Shown here: positions 1 through 9,719 of the stretch, one piece after another
How the letters are laid out: each line of letters opens with the position of its first letter
Numbering within the stretch: the stretch's first letter is position 1
Origin: BPJU01 sp964425225
GTDB lineage: Bacteria; Planctomycetota; Planctomycetia; Pirellulales; Pirellulaceae
Direction: 5' to 3'
Assembly (NCBI GenBank): GCA_964425225.1
Contig: CAYRMD010000001.1
Coordinates: forward strand, 86,015 to 150,014
DNA: 64,000 nt
The notes under the pieces: model-generated
Told to the model about the DNA's origin: nothing
The model's input: only the letters and a program-made list of their open reading frames with translations
Databases searched by the model: none
Made by a program: the position numbers and the translations under genes

Positions 1-716
1 GCCAGCAAGCGGTCGATTAGTTTCTCATATGCTTCCGGATCCGGATCGTTGACAAACGCGATTATCTCATCCGGACTGGGCGGTAAACCTATCAGATCAA
101 GATAGGCCCGTCGAATGAGCACATATCGGTCGGCGACCGCGTTAGGCCGTAGTCCTTGGTCAAGGAGCTTTTCGAGGATAAATCGATCGATGTCGGTGCG
201 AATCCACGGATCTTTAAGACGCGGAGGTGCAACGGGACGTAAAGGTCGAAAGGACCAAAATTCGCGTTCGGTCACACTCACCGCGCTACGTTCGGGCAAA
301 GTGGGTGCCGGTGCCAGTGGCCGATCATAAGGGGCTCCTAAATCGAGCCAACGTGCCAGTGCCGCCAAATCTTCGTCAGACAGTCGAGGTTTATCCTTCG
401 GCATGTGGGGCTCTTCGGCGTGGCTTACTACCGAATACAGATGACTTGAAGCGGCATTCTCGCCAACGACGCCACTAGCCAAGAGAGTTTCACGCGTTGC
501 TAGGTTAACATCGCCCTCGATAACTTCCCCACCGTGACAAGCCAAACAGTGCTTTTCTAAAATGCCAGCCACTCGCTCACGAAACAACTTCAATCCTTCC
601 TTAGCACGCTCCACGTGATCGGCCGGAACATTTCCGGGCTTCACGTTCTGCGCCTGGCTGGCAAGACCAATCCACAAGCCGAACCACAGCAAGAGTAAGC
701 AAGCTGCACTACGCAT
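1..716 (-). CDS. Secreted cytochrome c/DUF1549 protein (PSD1 type), N-terminal part only
   Basis: This is the first 238 codons of a protein that runs off the left edge. It starts at an ATG at 714-716 with a hydrophobic signal peptide ending near residue 21 (LASQAQN). A heme-binding CLACH motif lies near residue 55, as in the PSCyt1 domain of planctomycetes. A Gly/Pro-rich linker follows, and then the start of DUF1549: the segment YLDLIGLPPS near residues 208-217 is its hallmark. Full-length relatives continue into DUF1553 and usually sit beside a DUF1501 gene. The role is unknown; the family is exported and is often discussed with polysaccharide or sulfatase loci, which is not proof of function. 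The reading frame is open throughout. It lies downstream of the larger heme-protein gene on the same strand, with a 320-base gap. Confidence 0.85.
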   Translation of the reverse strand, partial: MRSAACLLLLWFGLWIGLASQAQNVKPGNVPADHVERAKEGLKLFRERVAGILEKHCLACHGGEVIEGDVNLATRETLLASGVVGENAASSHLYSVVSHAEEPHMPKDKPRLSDEDLAALARWLDLGAPYDRPLAPAPTLPERSAVSVTEREFWSFRPLRPVAPPRLKDPWIRTDIDRFILEKLLDQGLRPNAVADRYVLIRRAYLDLIGLPPSPDEIIAFVNDPDPEAYEKLIDRLL

Positions 717-1036
717 GGCGAACCTCATCCGACAGCAACATGGCACAGACGACACGCATCATCTCCTCAATGGCAACGTGCAGACCTTGCTAAGGTAGGC
801 CATAGGTAGGTGGGACTAGTAGGTATCCTACCAGATAAGCCCGCCGCGTCCTACTGGACGGGCTTACAGGCAAACATGCGGGCAGCGCCAGTCGAGCGCA
901 TCCCGATTGTCGGTGGGACGTATCCCTAACGCAGCGGACTATCGCTCGGGTTTGACGTGTTGGCATCCGGGGGCGTTTTTCATTCGACTTCCACGCGAGC
1001 GATCTTTTCCGTTTGTCCGGCCGGTCGATCGGCCGA
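717..1036. other. Gene-free gap with a dyad
   Basis: No credible gene lies here. Positions 837-843 (AAGCCCG) and 859-865 (CGGGCTT) form a perfect 7-base inverted repeat around a 15-base spacer, preceded by several GGTAGG words around 794-832. It could be a weak terminator for the upstream minus-strand gene or a short dispersed repeat. There is no T-run. Confidence 0.4.
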
Positions 1037-4000
1037 CTAGCGCATGGCGGTGCTCTCCATCAGCCAAGCAATCAAATGGGCAATCTGTTCGGCGGATAGT
1101 TCGCGCTCTAAACCTTCCGGCATCAATGACAAGCCCGTCGAGCGTATTTGTTCGATATCGTCGCGCAGCAGCTCGCGGCTCTTGCCCTCCGCCTCTACAA
1201 TCGTGATGCTGGTCGATGTTTCTGCCACAAGTAAACCTGTGAGCACTTGGCCACCATTGGTTTGAACCGCGTAGGCCAAGTAACGAGGTTCGACTTCTCG
1301 GTTGGGATCCAGAATAGCCGTCAATAGGTAATCGGGCGACTTGTTAGCTAATGCGGAGAGATCCGGACCCACGGATTGGCCGAGCTCTTTCCAGCGGTGG
1401 CAACTGGCACAATGTTTGACGAAAAGTTCTTTACCGAATTGACTGTTCCCGCTAGGCAAGGCTGAGCGATAGCGATCTACATTCGCACGATGTTGCGACT
1501 GGTATTCGAACAATTGTTCCAGGCGTTGTTTGAGTTGTGGTGGAACTTGCGCGAATAAGCGTTGACGACGAGTTGCGTCAAGGCTGCCGCGAGGGATAAG
1601 GTCTTGTTCCAAAGCCTCGACCAGCTCTACGGTCCATGCCGGACGGCGTAATAACACGTCAAGTAACTCGTTTTGGAGCTTGGGTGTCACCTGCGGCCAT
1701 AGGGTAACGAGCTGCTGGCCGATTTCGGCAAATGATAGCTCGGCTAACACTTCGAGTGCTCTTTGTTGTAGTGTGGGCGGATGCTGCAACTCCAACCAGC
1801 GGCACAGCCAACCGACATCTTCGCGACGGCGGCACTTACCGATGAACGTGATGGCTTCCGATCGCAGGCGTTCCTCATTGTTCCAATCTTCCGTCACGCT
1901 GCGCGCTTGTTCGATCCACTGACCCAATTGAGGCCAACGTGCCGAAGGGTTCGCATCTGGTCGTAAACGATGATACGCGTCGACCAATCGCCACAACATG
2001 CGAAAAGCTTCGCGGCTTGGAGTGGACTGGTACGTTACGTCGACCTGTGCGAGATGAGTTTCGAAGGCCATTTCGCCTACGAGCAGAACGTGCATTGCCG
2101 CAAATTGTTCGTAGATATCCCGCTGTTCAGGAGTCAATCGCAACAATTCCGGCCAACAATTCAAGAATAGCCCCACATTGTCTGCTGAGAGAGAACTGCC
2201 GACTGCCGCGATCATGTAGGGATCTCCGGGAGCTTGCAGCGCTAACTGGGCCAGGGCAGGCGCGGCAAAATGCGGGGCGAACGCTCCCAAACTCCAAGCT
2301 GCTTGATACCGCACTTCGTACTCCGGATCTGTAACGGTTTGTCGCACCGCTTCGGCTACCGCTTGGCTGTCGGCGTACGATTCGGCCACGCGCACCGCCT
2401 GTCGCCGCACGGCGGGATGCGGATCGTGAAGCACGTGGACAAACAGTGTTTCGTCGAGTTCGCCACGTAGCTGCAGGGTCCATAGCGCTGCCAAACGCCC
2501 TGCGGGATGACGCCCGTTGCGAGCCAACTCTTCTAAATGGGTCTTGACCTGCTTCGGCCGATTCCAGATGAGCATTTCGTGGGCCAAGTCGCGCAAGGTG
2601 CCATTCGGATGGTCGAGCAGGGCCACCCATTGCTCGGCCGACAGTTGTTCGAGATTAGGCACCGGTCGAGTACCGCGCGTAGCCGGCACGAGGCGGTAAA
2701 TGCGTCCATATTCCCTGCCCGCCATGAGATCCAAGTTCGCAATAATCTCTTGCGGAATCCATCGTTTGTGCTCGATCACATACCGATACATGTCCACGAT
2801 CCATAATGCTCCATCCGGTCCGGTGCGCACCTGCACCGGGCGGAACCACGGATCGGTGGAGCTCAAAAATTCGCGATCGGTTTCATCGGGGGCTCGCCTG
2901 CCGCGGAACACCGCGCCGTGCCGCTCCAGGACCAAACGATGCACCGCCTGGTGAACCGGTTCGCATGTAAAAAGATTGCCTTGAAGCTCTTCACCCAGCC
3001 AGTTGTCGCGATAGATTTCGATGCCGCAGGCCGAAGTGGCTCGTCCCGGTGCACCGGACAGCGGGAACAACACGAGGTCTCCGGCCGGGATCAAACGTGC
3101 CGCCGCGTCGTTAAGCGGTACCGACACTCGAGATGGAGGTGCGACCTGATGGCGATTACGACGCACATAATGGTCGAAGAGCGGATAGTGCCACGCCAAA
3201 TTGCTATTATCACATCCAAACCAATTATCCCAGTCGTCGCGACAGCGGCCCTGTTGACTAGTTCCGGTTGCCCCTTCGATCGCGCCCGTATCCACCTGGA
3301 TTCGAAAATCCTGGCGCTCCAGAACCGCTTCCTGACCTGCCCAACTGCGGATGTGGCCTCCGAATAAGCCTCCGGAGCCATACAACCAGCCATCTACACC
3401 CCAACGCAGGCTATTGACCCGTGCATGCGGGTTGTGAGTGGCAAAACCAGTAAAAAAAGTCTGCACTTCGTCGGCACGCCCATCTTGATTGGTGTCACGG
3501 GCCCATAGGATATGCGGTGCAGCGCACACCAGAAGTCCGTCCCGCCAGTGCGTGGCTCCTGTTGGAAACCGAAGGCCTTCCAAAAAGACCACAGCCGAAT
3601 CGAACCGACCGTCGTTGTTCGAGTCTTTCAACTTTTTTACGCGACCCGAGGGTTGAAACGACTCGGACTCGACTTCTCGCGAGTAATCGGGCATCTCCAC
3701 TACCCATAGACTACCATCTGGGGCAAAATCGACAGCCACCGGGTCGCACACCAGTGGTTCGGCTGCCACCAATTCGATGCGAAATTTAGGGTCTAACCGA
3801 AAACAAGCCATCGCATCTTGTGGAGCCTTCGGGCGTGCTCCCTGCGTTGCTTTTCCCGGGAAAAAAACTTCCGGGGTTACCGACACCACGGCGTCGACGA
3901 TCTTCTGTTCTAGGCCCGGCCGAAGTTTCGACGGCAACGCAAAGTACACAATTTCGCTACCGCCACCGTAGCCGCCTTCTCGTAACAGCCGCTCTGAGGG

Positions 4001-5326
4001 AATGTACGCGCAGAAATCGTTGGAATATCCATGGAGCCACAATCGGCTAGCGTCCAACAGGTCGCGAAGGCGAAGAGCATAATCAACGCAAACCTCGCCC
4101 GCCAAAAATACCATGTGCAACGAACGACCGAAAGAAAAACTCTGAACCGGATAATGAATCGCCTCCAGCAGTTTCTCTCCGCGTGCAAGCCGATCCAGTT
4201 GATACTGTGCGTTATAACCGGCCGGGCCGCCTTGAGCTGCTCGTTGCTCAAGCTGCTCGGGCGATGGCGCGGCCTCTAGTGGTAGATCCATATAGGTCAA
4301 CTGCGCTATGATCGGCCCTTCGATGGGCAAGAGTCCCCTTTGGATCACCCGCTCCAATTCATCGGCAATCTCGGCGCCTTGCGTGCGTGCCACGTCGACT
4401 TTGTCGCCGGTAACACCGGAAGTCGGGTTGGCATCCGAGCCACAACCGATCGAAACCATGGCGATGGCTCCAGGGTATTTCCGTTCGATGAATTCCTGAG
4501 CATAACCGGCCCAGTCGCCACCGATCTGGTTGTGCGACAACGTTACGCAGTGACAGGCGTACGTGACCAGCACACCACGCAATTGACCGTCTTCGCCCCA
4601 AACCGCCAAACATGGTAAAGAATGGTCGACGGGGCCTCCCGGCGTGCGACGATTCTTGGCAAAGGTAACCTGGCCAATTCCCCACGCCAGACGAACCGGT
4701 TGAAGGGCACTCAATGCTTGACGGCAGACTTTTTCAAGAGCATCGGTTAGCTCTTGCGTATAGCGATCAATCCTGGCTTGGTGCTCGGGCGGGATAGGCG
4801 AGCTAAAAATGGTATCGCTTGCGCCGTTGACTTTGGGTGTCGTATGGGAATGAGTAAACGTGACGGCCAAGCGGTCTCTGCGGATGGGAGTATCTTGGGC
4901 CAAACGCCTTGCCACTTCGTTGACCATCGACTCGCGAATGCCCAAACTGTCGAGTGTTATCAGTAGGATCGGTGGATCGTCTTTGTATTGAAGGGCCAAG
5001 GCTTTCGCCCATATGCGTTGATAAATTCCCTCGGATTCACTGCGACGAAAACCAAAACCATTCAGGCGGATTGGATAATGGGGGGTAATATCGACTCGAG
5101 CCAACCCCGCGCGGTATTCGGCTGCCGTTAGGACAGCTCGTCCCACAAACACGTAGGTCGCTGACAACCATGTGCAGAACAAAACGATCCCCAGCCGGAC
5201 TCGTGCGGGACCGATTCGTTGTGCGGGACCGAGTACGCAGAAAAACTCAGTCCGGCTGTCGTTCGGCAAAGACTCATTCTGGTCTCTACCACTAAGAACC
5301 GTCGGCGGCGAAATGGGCCTCATCAT
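1037..5326 (-). CDS. Ceramidase-like/PVC dehydrogenase/heme-domain fusion protein
   Basis: This is an exported protein of about 1429 residues with three modules. After a hydrophobic segment near residues 43-68, residues about 70-490 resemble the neutral/alkaline non-lysosomal ceramidase N-terminal domain: VDITP, a metal-type FTHSHTTP motif, GDWAGYAQEF and GCGSDANP. Residues about 505-930 match the PVC-type putative membrane-bound dehydrogenase propeller (FRIELVAAEPLV, APDGSLWVVEM, RVNSLRWGVDGWLYG). Residues about 950-1230 hold HEAT-like repeats (DPHPAVRRQAVRVAE). The C-terminus carries CASCH near residue 1305 and the Pirellula/Verrucomicrobium heme-binding domain (VGPDLSALANKSPDYLLTAILDPNREVE, split here by description only at its conserved core). 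The ATG at 5324-5326 was chosen because GGAG lies 9 bases upstream. Substrate is unknown. It could be an amidohydrolase linked to an electron-accepting module. Confidence 0.85.
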   Translation of the reverse strand: MMRPISPPTVLSGRDQNESLPNDSRTEFFCVLGPAQRIGPARVRLGIVLFCTWLSATYVFVGRAVLTAAEYRAGLARVDITPHYPIRLNGFGFRRSESEGIYQRIWAKALALQYKDDPPILLITLDSLGIRESMVNEVARRLAQDTPIRRDRLAVTFTHSHTTPKVNGASDTIFSSPIPPEHQARIDRYTQELTDALEKVCRQALSALQPVRLAWGIGQVTFAKNRRTPGGPVDHSLPCLAVWGEDGQLRGVLVTYACHCVTLSHNQIGGDWAGYAQEFIERKYPGAIAMVSIGCGSDANPTSGVTGDKVDVARTQGAEIADELERVIQRGLLPIEGPIIAQLTYMDLPLEAAPSPEQLEQRAAQGGPAGYNAQYQLDRLARGEKLLEAIHYPVQSFSFGRSLHMVFLAGEVCVDYALRLRDLLDASRLWLHGYSNDFCAYIPSERLLREGGYGGGSEIVYFALPSKLRPGLEQKIVDAVVSVTPEVFFPGKATQGARPKAPQDAMACFRLDPKFRIELVAAEPLVCDPVAVDFAPDGSLWVVEMPDYSREVESESFQPSGRVKKLKDSNNDGRFDSAVVFLEGLRFPTGATHWRDGLLVCAAPHILWARDTNQDGRADEVQTFFTGFATHNPHARVNSLRWGVDGWLYGSGGLFGGHIRSWAGQEAVLERQDFRIQVDTGAIEGATGTSQQGRCRDDWDNWFGCDNSNLAWHYPLFDHYVRRNRHQVAPPSRVSVPLNDAAARLIPAGDLVLFPLSGAPGRATSACGIEIYRDNWLGEELQGNLFTCEPVHQAVHRLVLERHGAVFRGRRAPDETDREFLSSTDPWFRPVQVRTGPDGALWIVDMYRYVIEHKRWIPQEIIANLDLMAGREYGRIYRLVPATRGTRPVPNLEQLSAEQWVALLDHPNGTLRDLAHEMLIWNRPKQVKTHLEELARNGRHPAGRLAALWTLQLRGELDETLFVHVLHDPHPAVRRQAVRVAESYADSQAVAEAVRQTVTDPEYEVRYQAAWSLGAFAPHFAAPALAQLALQAPGDPYMIAAVGSSLSADNVGLFLNCWPELLRLTPEQRDIYEQFAAMHVLLVGEMAFETHLAQVDVTYQSTPSREAFRMLWRLVDAYHRLRPDANPSARWPQLGQWIEQARSVTEDWNNEERLRSEAITFIGKCRRREDVGWLCRWLELQHPPTLQQRALEVLAELSFAEIGQQLVTLWPQVTPKLQNELLDVLLRRPAWTVELVEALEQDLIPRGSLDATRRQRLFAQVPPQLKQRLEQLFEYQSQHRANVDRYRSALPSGNSQFGKELFVKHCASCHRWKELGQSVGPDLSALANKSPDYLLTAILDPNREVEPRYLAYAVQTNGGQVLTGLLVAETSTSITIVEAEGKSRELLRDDIEQIRSTGLSLMPEGLERELSAEQIAHLIAWLMESTAMR

Positions 5327-5988
5327 CAATGGTGCTCCAGCGATAAACCGTCAATGCTTTCCTGTGCGGCAACTAGCGTGGTAAAGTCAAACCCAGGTTG
5401 TTTTTTGTACGTAGCAAACCGCCGCTAGGGAAAGTGTCGTTGTCATGCGGCTATTGTAAGAAAGCTTACGTGAAGACGATCCATTTTTCACCTCCTGATG
5501 CTGGGGACGCACAATGATTCGACAGGCATCGTTGCGGCTGTTGACTACGACAATTGTTTTGTACGAGTTCCTCATTACCGGCCGACTTGCCAATAGGTTC
5601 CGGTACAAGAACAAATGAACGATGCGGCGGCTCGTTTGCATTTTTTCGCAACAGGTTTGACTGAGTATTCGCGCCAGGGCAACAGTGGTCGTCCGGCACC
5701 GTCGTTTGCCGACCTTCCTGCCTCTGTGATGCCGCTCGCCCCTACACAACACCGGGCATGAGGAGAACGTCGAGGGCAAAGCCGCTGACCTATAAAAAGG
5801 TTCCCTCATTGCGAAGCAAGTCAAAGCTACAAGGTGAATCGTACGAATGGTGGAGACTATTCAGTGCAAAACTATATCCTTCTCTTGCCAAGTGGAGCTC
5901 ACTCCTCACGTGGCCAGGCCCAGGAAGAGCCGCTTTTTCTGACGAGTTGATCGGATGATGGCGGAATGGAAGTTCGGTGCTTGGCGGC
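5327..5988. other. Gene-free gap
   Basis: This is 662 bases between two minus-strand genes. Open frames here have no recognisable domain, no good start and a low-complexity translation. It should contain the promoter of the 1429-residue fusion gene. I see no strong hairpin; the small dyad GTAAG-AAAG-CTTAC near 5456-5470 is too short to interpret. Confidence 0.4.
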
Positions 5989-7794
5989 TCAACGAATGTG
6001 AGGAAACGGATTGAACCACATGTAATTTAGATGGCGGTAAAGCGCACTTTGCTGCAATAAATCAGTGTGTTTAGCTTGACCCACAAGGCGGCCCTCGTGG
6101 AACAACAGCACTGTGTCGGCAGAGCGGAGCGCGGATAGTCTTCGCGATACGAAAATTAAGGTTCGTTCGGCTGCTGCATTGTGCATGGCAAGTTCTACAG
6201 CGGCCTGTTCGCTTTCGGGCGGTGGTTGCCAGGGTTCGTCCACGACCAACACAGACGGGTTGCGCAACAGAGCTCGTGCCAGTGCTACGCGAAACTCTTG
6301 CCAGACGGTCAGTTGGTGGCCATATTTGCCGATAATCGTTTCAAAGTTGTCGGGCAATCCCAATACGACATCGATAATCTGAGCCTTTTTCGCCGCTTCA
6401 TGGATTTGATCCGTCGTAAAGGACGAATCACCACAGGTAATGTTTTCGGTAACGCTTCCGGTGAATACCAGGGCATCGCGCAATACCAAAAGCGATTGGC
6501 GGCGTGCCGAATCGATGGTCCCGAAGCGAAGATCGTGTTCATCGAACAAGACGCGTCCCGAAGCTGGATCCGTCAAACGCGGTACCAACTCTAGGAGCAC
6601 GCGCACGGTGCGCGGGTCGCTAGAAACCAGTGCTGTCCGGCTGCCGGCTGGAATCGAAAAGCTTACTTCGTCCAACAGTTTTTGGCCATGTCGATCCACC
6701 ACGGTCACCGCATCGAAACGCAATTGTTGCCGCAGCGGCTGTAAGGGCTGGGAAGAAGGCAAGTCATGTACAGCCGGTTGCCGTTCCAAGAACAGCACGA
6801 TCTCTCGAGCGGCTCGCAAACATTCCAATTGTTCGGAGCGCCATCGGCGCAAGCGCATCCAGGGAAACCATGCACCAGCCAACGAAAGGAGCACAATCGA
6901 TCCGTCGACCACCGAGTGTCCGCCGATACTCAATAGGGTCAACCAGGATACCGCACAAACAAGTACCACGAACCAATACCATGGCGTGCGAGCGGAGGCA
7001 GCCAAGTCGGCACGCAACCCCTGTTGTTCCAGGTGGCGTAGCCGATCGGCCACCGGACCTGCCGGTGACGAACTCATCGCATAACCGATCGCCAGGGGAG
7101 CAAGATTCATCGTCTCTGCCAAGTATTCACTTGCCAGATGCGCTTGGTCGGCATAGTGGCGGCTAGCGCGCTCGGATCGCTCGGACAACCAACGATCCCA
7201 CTGATAAACCAAAAGCCCGAGGATAATAGCCACCAGCGCAAGCCACACATGGACCACGAGAGCCAACCCCACCAGAAGCACCAGCAATACCAGGGAATGC
7301 GGCACAGCGCGGTACCAATGCACCAGGCCGCGCCGTACCTGGTCAATTCGTTCGCTGAATAACTCACGAGGCCAACTGCGTTGATCCTCCAAGCCGTCTT
7401 GGGTACCGAGCCGGAAGACCTGCGCATGGAGCTGGCGACGCAGAGTGCTGGCGGCCCGATGGGCCGCACGATAGATGGCACGCCGATACCATTGGCCACA
7501 ACAAGCTTGGACGAAAGCTAAACCCACCGCTGCCATTGCCAATAACAGGTCCGACCACGGCAACCGGCCGTCGGATTCTTGGCCGCTTGCACGCCGAACG
7601 ACACCAGTCACACCCGAGAACAGCCAATGGAAGTTCTGTTCCTGCCAACGCAGAGCCAGCCAACTACCGAAAACGATTAACAGACACGGGGGGACAAGTG
7701 CCAGCAACACCCCACTGAGCACCATGCTGAGACGTCCCTCAACTGCCGTGCGCTTCAGTCTCTGCCACGCGGAATCATCACCCCAAATCGCCAT
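5989..7794 (-). CDS. ABC exporter-like membrane protein with degenerate nucleotide-binding domain
   Basis: This protein of about 601 residues has the layout of a half-size type IV ABC exporter: up to six membrane segments in residues 20-330 and a C-terminal ATPase-like domain in residues 360-590. The ATPase domain aligns along its whole length, but key motifs are gone. The Walker A position reads SSDPRTVRV instead of GxxGxGKST. The Q-loop glutamine is Arg (LVLRDALVF). The signature reads LTVWQ instead of LSGGQ. The D-loop is PPP-rich, and the H-loop His is Arg (VSRRLS). Walker B is kept (VLVVDEP). The open frame is intact, so this is not a simple pseudogene. It may be a structural or regulatory half of a heterodimer, or an ATP-independent protein. 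The ATG at 7792-7794 is preferred over an upstream TTG. It lies downstream of an ABC-2 permease gene on the same strand. Confidence 0.8.
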   Translation of the reverse strand: MAIWGDDSAWQRLKRTAVEGRLSMVLSGVLLALVPPCLLIVFGSWLALRWQEQNFHWLFSGVTGVVRRASGQESDGRLPWSDLLLAMAAVGLAFVQACCGQWYRRAIYRAAHRAASTLRRQLHAQVFRLGTQDGLEDQRSWPRELFSERIDQVRRGLVHWYRAVPHSLVLLVLLVGLALVVHVWLALVAIILGLLVYQWDRWLSERSERASRHYADQAHLASEYLAETMNLAPLAIGYAMSSSPAGPVADRLRHLEQQGLRADLAASARTPWYWFVVLVCAVSWLTLLSIGGHSVVDGSIVLLSLAGAWFPWMRLRRWRSEQLECLRAAREIVLFLERQPAVHDLPSSQPLQPLRQQLRFDAVTVVDRHGQKLLDEVSFSIPAGSRTALVSSDPRTVRVLLELVPRLTDPASGRVLFDEHDLRFGTIDSARRQSLLVLRDALVFTGSVTENITCGDSSFTTDQIHEAAKKAQIIDVVLGLPDNFETIIGKYGHQLTVWQEFRVALARALLRNPSVLVVDEPWQPPPESEQAAVELAMHNAAAERTLIFVSRRLSALRSADTVLLFHEGRLVGQAKHTDLLQQSALYRHLNYMWFNPFPHIR

Positions 7795-7935
7795 ACGAGT
7801 ATCTCGCAATCATCGCGCTGCATCGGCTGCCGTCCTGGCACATCATTGCACGCGGCAACGCCTACGGGAAGAAAGCAAAAAGCAATTCCCGTCAGCGGCC
7901 AAACCGTCTCCTACAGTGTAATCCCCGAGCACATC

Positions 7936-9531
7936 TTATGCCAAATCACGGTCCTCAAACAGCAACAGAGCGAGCAACAGCGCAACTAAGCAGTAGAGGG
8001 CACAGTATCCGGCTGCCATACCTAAATAGTTCAGAGGAACTTCGACATCAGCAGCGATCGCGGCTTGAATGTTAAAGCTCTCCAAATTCGGCAAAATTGT
8101 CGCTAACAATTGGGCAAAAAACGCGACAATTTCCCATTGCGTCTCACTGGCCTGAACCAAGACAGGCGTAATATTGCCCAAAACAAAGATGCTGAAAGAA
8201 AGCACGAAGTTGGCCAGCAGTGGCAAACGCGTCGAAATCGCCACACTCACCGCGGCTAAAACCAACGTCTGCATGAAACTCAATACCAGCCCAGGTACGG
8301 TCATGATCATTTCGTAATGACACAAATCCCAGGTGGCCTCGTCTTTGGCCGTTTCGCGAGCATCATAGATCGGCTTGTACGCCACAAGCACAAGAAGTAC
8401 CAACCCCAACACAATATACGTCAGAGCCAGGGTCCACGTGATACCAAAGAATTTACCGAGGACAAATGCAGGCCGCTGAATCGGTTTGGAGAGCACAGTC
8501 AACGCCGTCCGCCCTTCAACCTCCTCGGCCACCGAAACACTAGCAGCCCACACAGCCTGGATCAGGCACAATACCATGATCAGCGAAAAGCTCGAGTCTT
8601 TTAACATTTTGATGTCTTCACCAAACGTGTTGTAGGGCAAAAAGACAAATACCAAGAGCGCGAAGATGCCCAGCATAAGAACGATCGTAAACAGGGGCTG
8701 TGCGATTTCCGACTTGTAGGTGGCCAAAGCAATTGCCGACAATCTCGGGGCCACAGCGCGTATCACCAGGTAGACAAGGAAAAACGCCGCCACACAAACG
8801 GCAGTAATCGGGATGGTATTGGCTTCACGAAAAGCTGGAGCTACGGTGAGCGTGACCTTGAAAGTTGCCGGGGATGCCCCGTGGTTGGCCACGTACAGTT
8901 GTTCCAGCGTGTCGGACGGAAGTGCGGGTGACTGAAAATCTCCCCGGCGCCAACGATACGGCTCGTCGGACGACACGCGAAGCACGGGCCGCTCCTGACC
9001 GGCCGTCGAACGCAACTCGCTTTGCGATTCGGCATATGGCTGCCACGAGACGGACAAGTCTTCGGTACTTTCCAGCAGCATTTCCCGGATTTCGCGAGTC
9101 GGCCAATGGATCGCAACGGGAGTCTCCCGGCGAAAGTCCACGTCCCCTTCCGCATCGCGAGGCGTGGGTGGCACCTGAAACTCAAAGGGGACTTCACCTG
9201 CCACATGTAGCCGCCGTAATCCCAGCAACAGTTCCGTCGGCTGCCGAACGAATAAGGTGCCAAAAATCCCAAAAAAGGCAAAACTCGCGACAATCCAAAA
9301 AACAGGCCACAATACTCCCTCGCGGAACGCCACCGGCAGCTCGCGAATCTGTTGCCGATACCAATGCGGCATAACGGGCAGGAAAGCCAATCCGGTACAC
9401 ACCCCTAACACCAATCCCAGTAGAACTAACCCGGCAAGGGCTCCCACGCCGAGTAGCCACACTGGAGTCAACCAGTTGCTCAACCAATCTGGAACTAGGA
9501 TTGCACCGAAAGGCAGGCTTGCTGATGTCAT
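7936..9531 (-). CDS. ABC-2 type permease with large extracytoplasmic insert
   Basis: This membrane protein has about 531 residues. Hydrophobic segments lie near residues 20-55 and 80-105 and, after a soluble stretch (about 110-260), several more run from 265 to the end. The pattern of a long non-membrane region between an N-terminal helix pair and a helix-rich half is typical of ABC-2 family permeases (Gld/Nos type), and SVAEEVEGRTALTVLSKPI matches the cytoplasmic loop with the usual E-GT-LLSxPI signature. It should form the membrane channel of an exporter or polymer extruder. Its immediate neighbour is the motif-deficient ABC protein; no intact ATPase is adjacent. The ATG at 9529-9531 has GGAG about 12 bases upstream; a GTG six codons earlier is possible. 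Confidence 0.8.
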   Translation of the reverse strand: MTSASLPFGAILVPDWLSNWLTPVWLLGVGALAGLVLLGLVLGVCTGLAFLPVMPHWYRQQIRELPVAFREGVLWPVFWIVASFAFFGIFGTLFVRQPTELLLGLRRLHVAGEVPFEFQVPPTPRDAEGDVDFRRETPVAIHWPTREIREMLLESTEDLSVSWQPYAESQSELRSTAGQERPVLRVSSDEPYRWRRGDFQSPALPSDTLEQLYVANHGASPATFKVTLTVAPAFREANTIPITAVCVAAFFLVYLVIRAVAPRLSAIALATYKSEIAQPLFTIVLMLGIFALLVFVFLPYNTFGEDIKMLKDSSFSLIMVLCLIQAVWAASVSVAEEVEGRTALTVLSKPIQRPAFVLGKFFGITWTLALTYIVLGLVLLVLVAYKPIYDARETAKDEATWDLCHYEMIMTVPGLVLSFMQTLVLAAVSVAISTRLPLLANFVLSFSIFVLGNITPVLVQASETQWEIVAFFAQLLATILPNLESFNIQAAIAADVEVPLNYLGMAAGYCALYCLVALLLALLLFEDRDLA

Positions 9532-9665
9532 AGTAACTTGAAGCTCCACATCCTCAGTTAAACCCTCGTCGATAGGATAACTGCCAAAATATCCAAAATA
9601 TTAAGCCGCGGTGGTAAACACCGTTGGATACGCAATATGCAGGGTGTTGGTTCACCCGTATTTAC

Positions 9666-9700
9666 GCAAAGGGCATCTACAAGGTCTTATTGCCCTTTGT
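9666..9700. terminator. Hairpin downstream of acylphosphatase gene
   Basis: GCAAAGGGCA (9666-9675) and TGCCCTTTGT (9691-9700) pair over 10 positions with one G-T pair, around a 15-base loop. It sits just past the acylphosphatase stop. There is no T-run, so a terminator role is only likely. Confidence 0.4.
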
Positions 9701-9719
9701 GCCGCTTTCCTTTTTCAAG

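Noticed and set aside
2127..2630. Antisense and out-of-frame open frames inside the fusion gene, e.g. 167 codons
   Set aside because: They overlap a strongly supported gene and have low-complexity translations.
5387..5824. Open frame on the minus strand, 145 codons, in the gap before the fusion gene
   Set aside because: Arg/Ser-rich translation, no domain, no ribosome site; typical noise.
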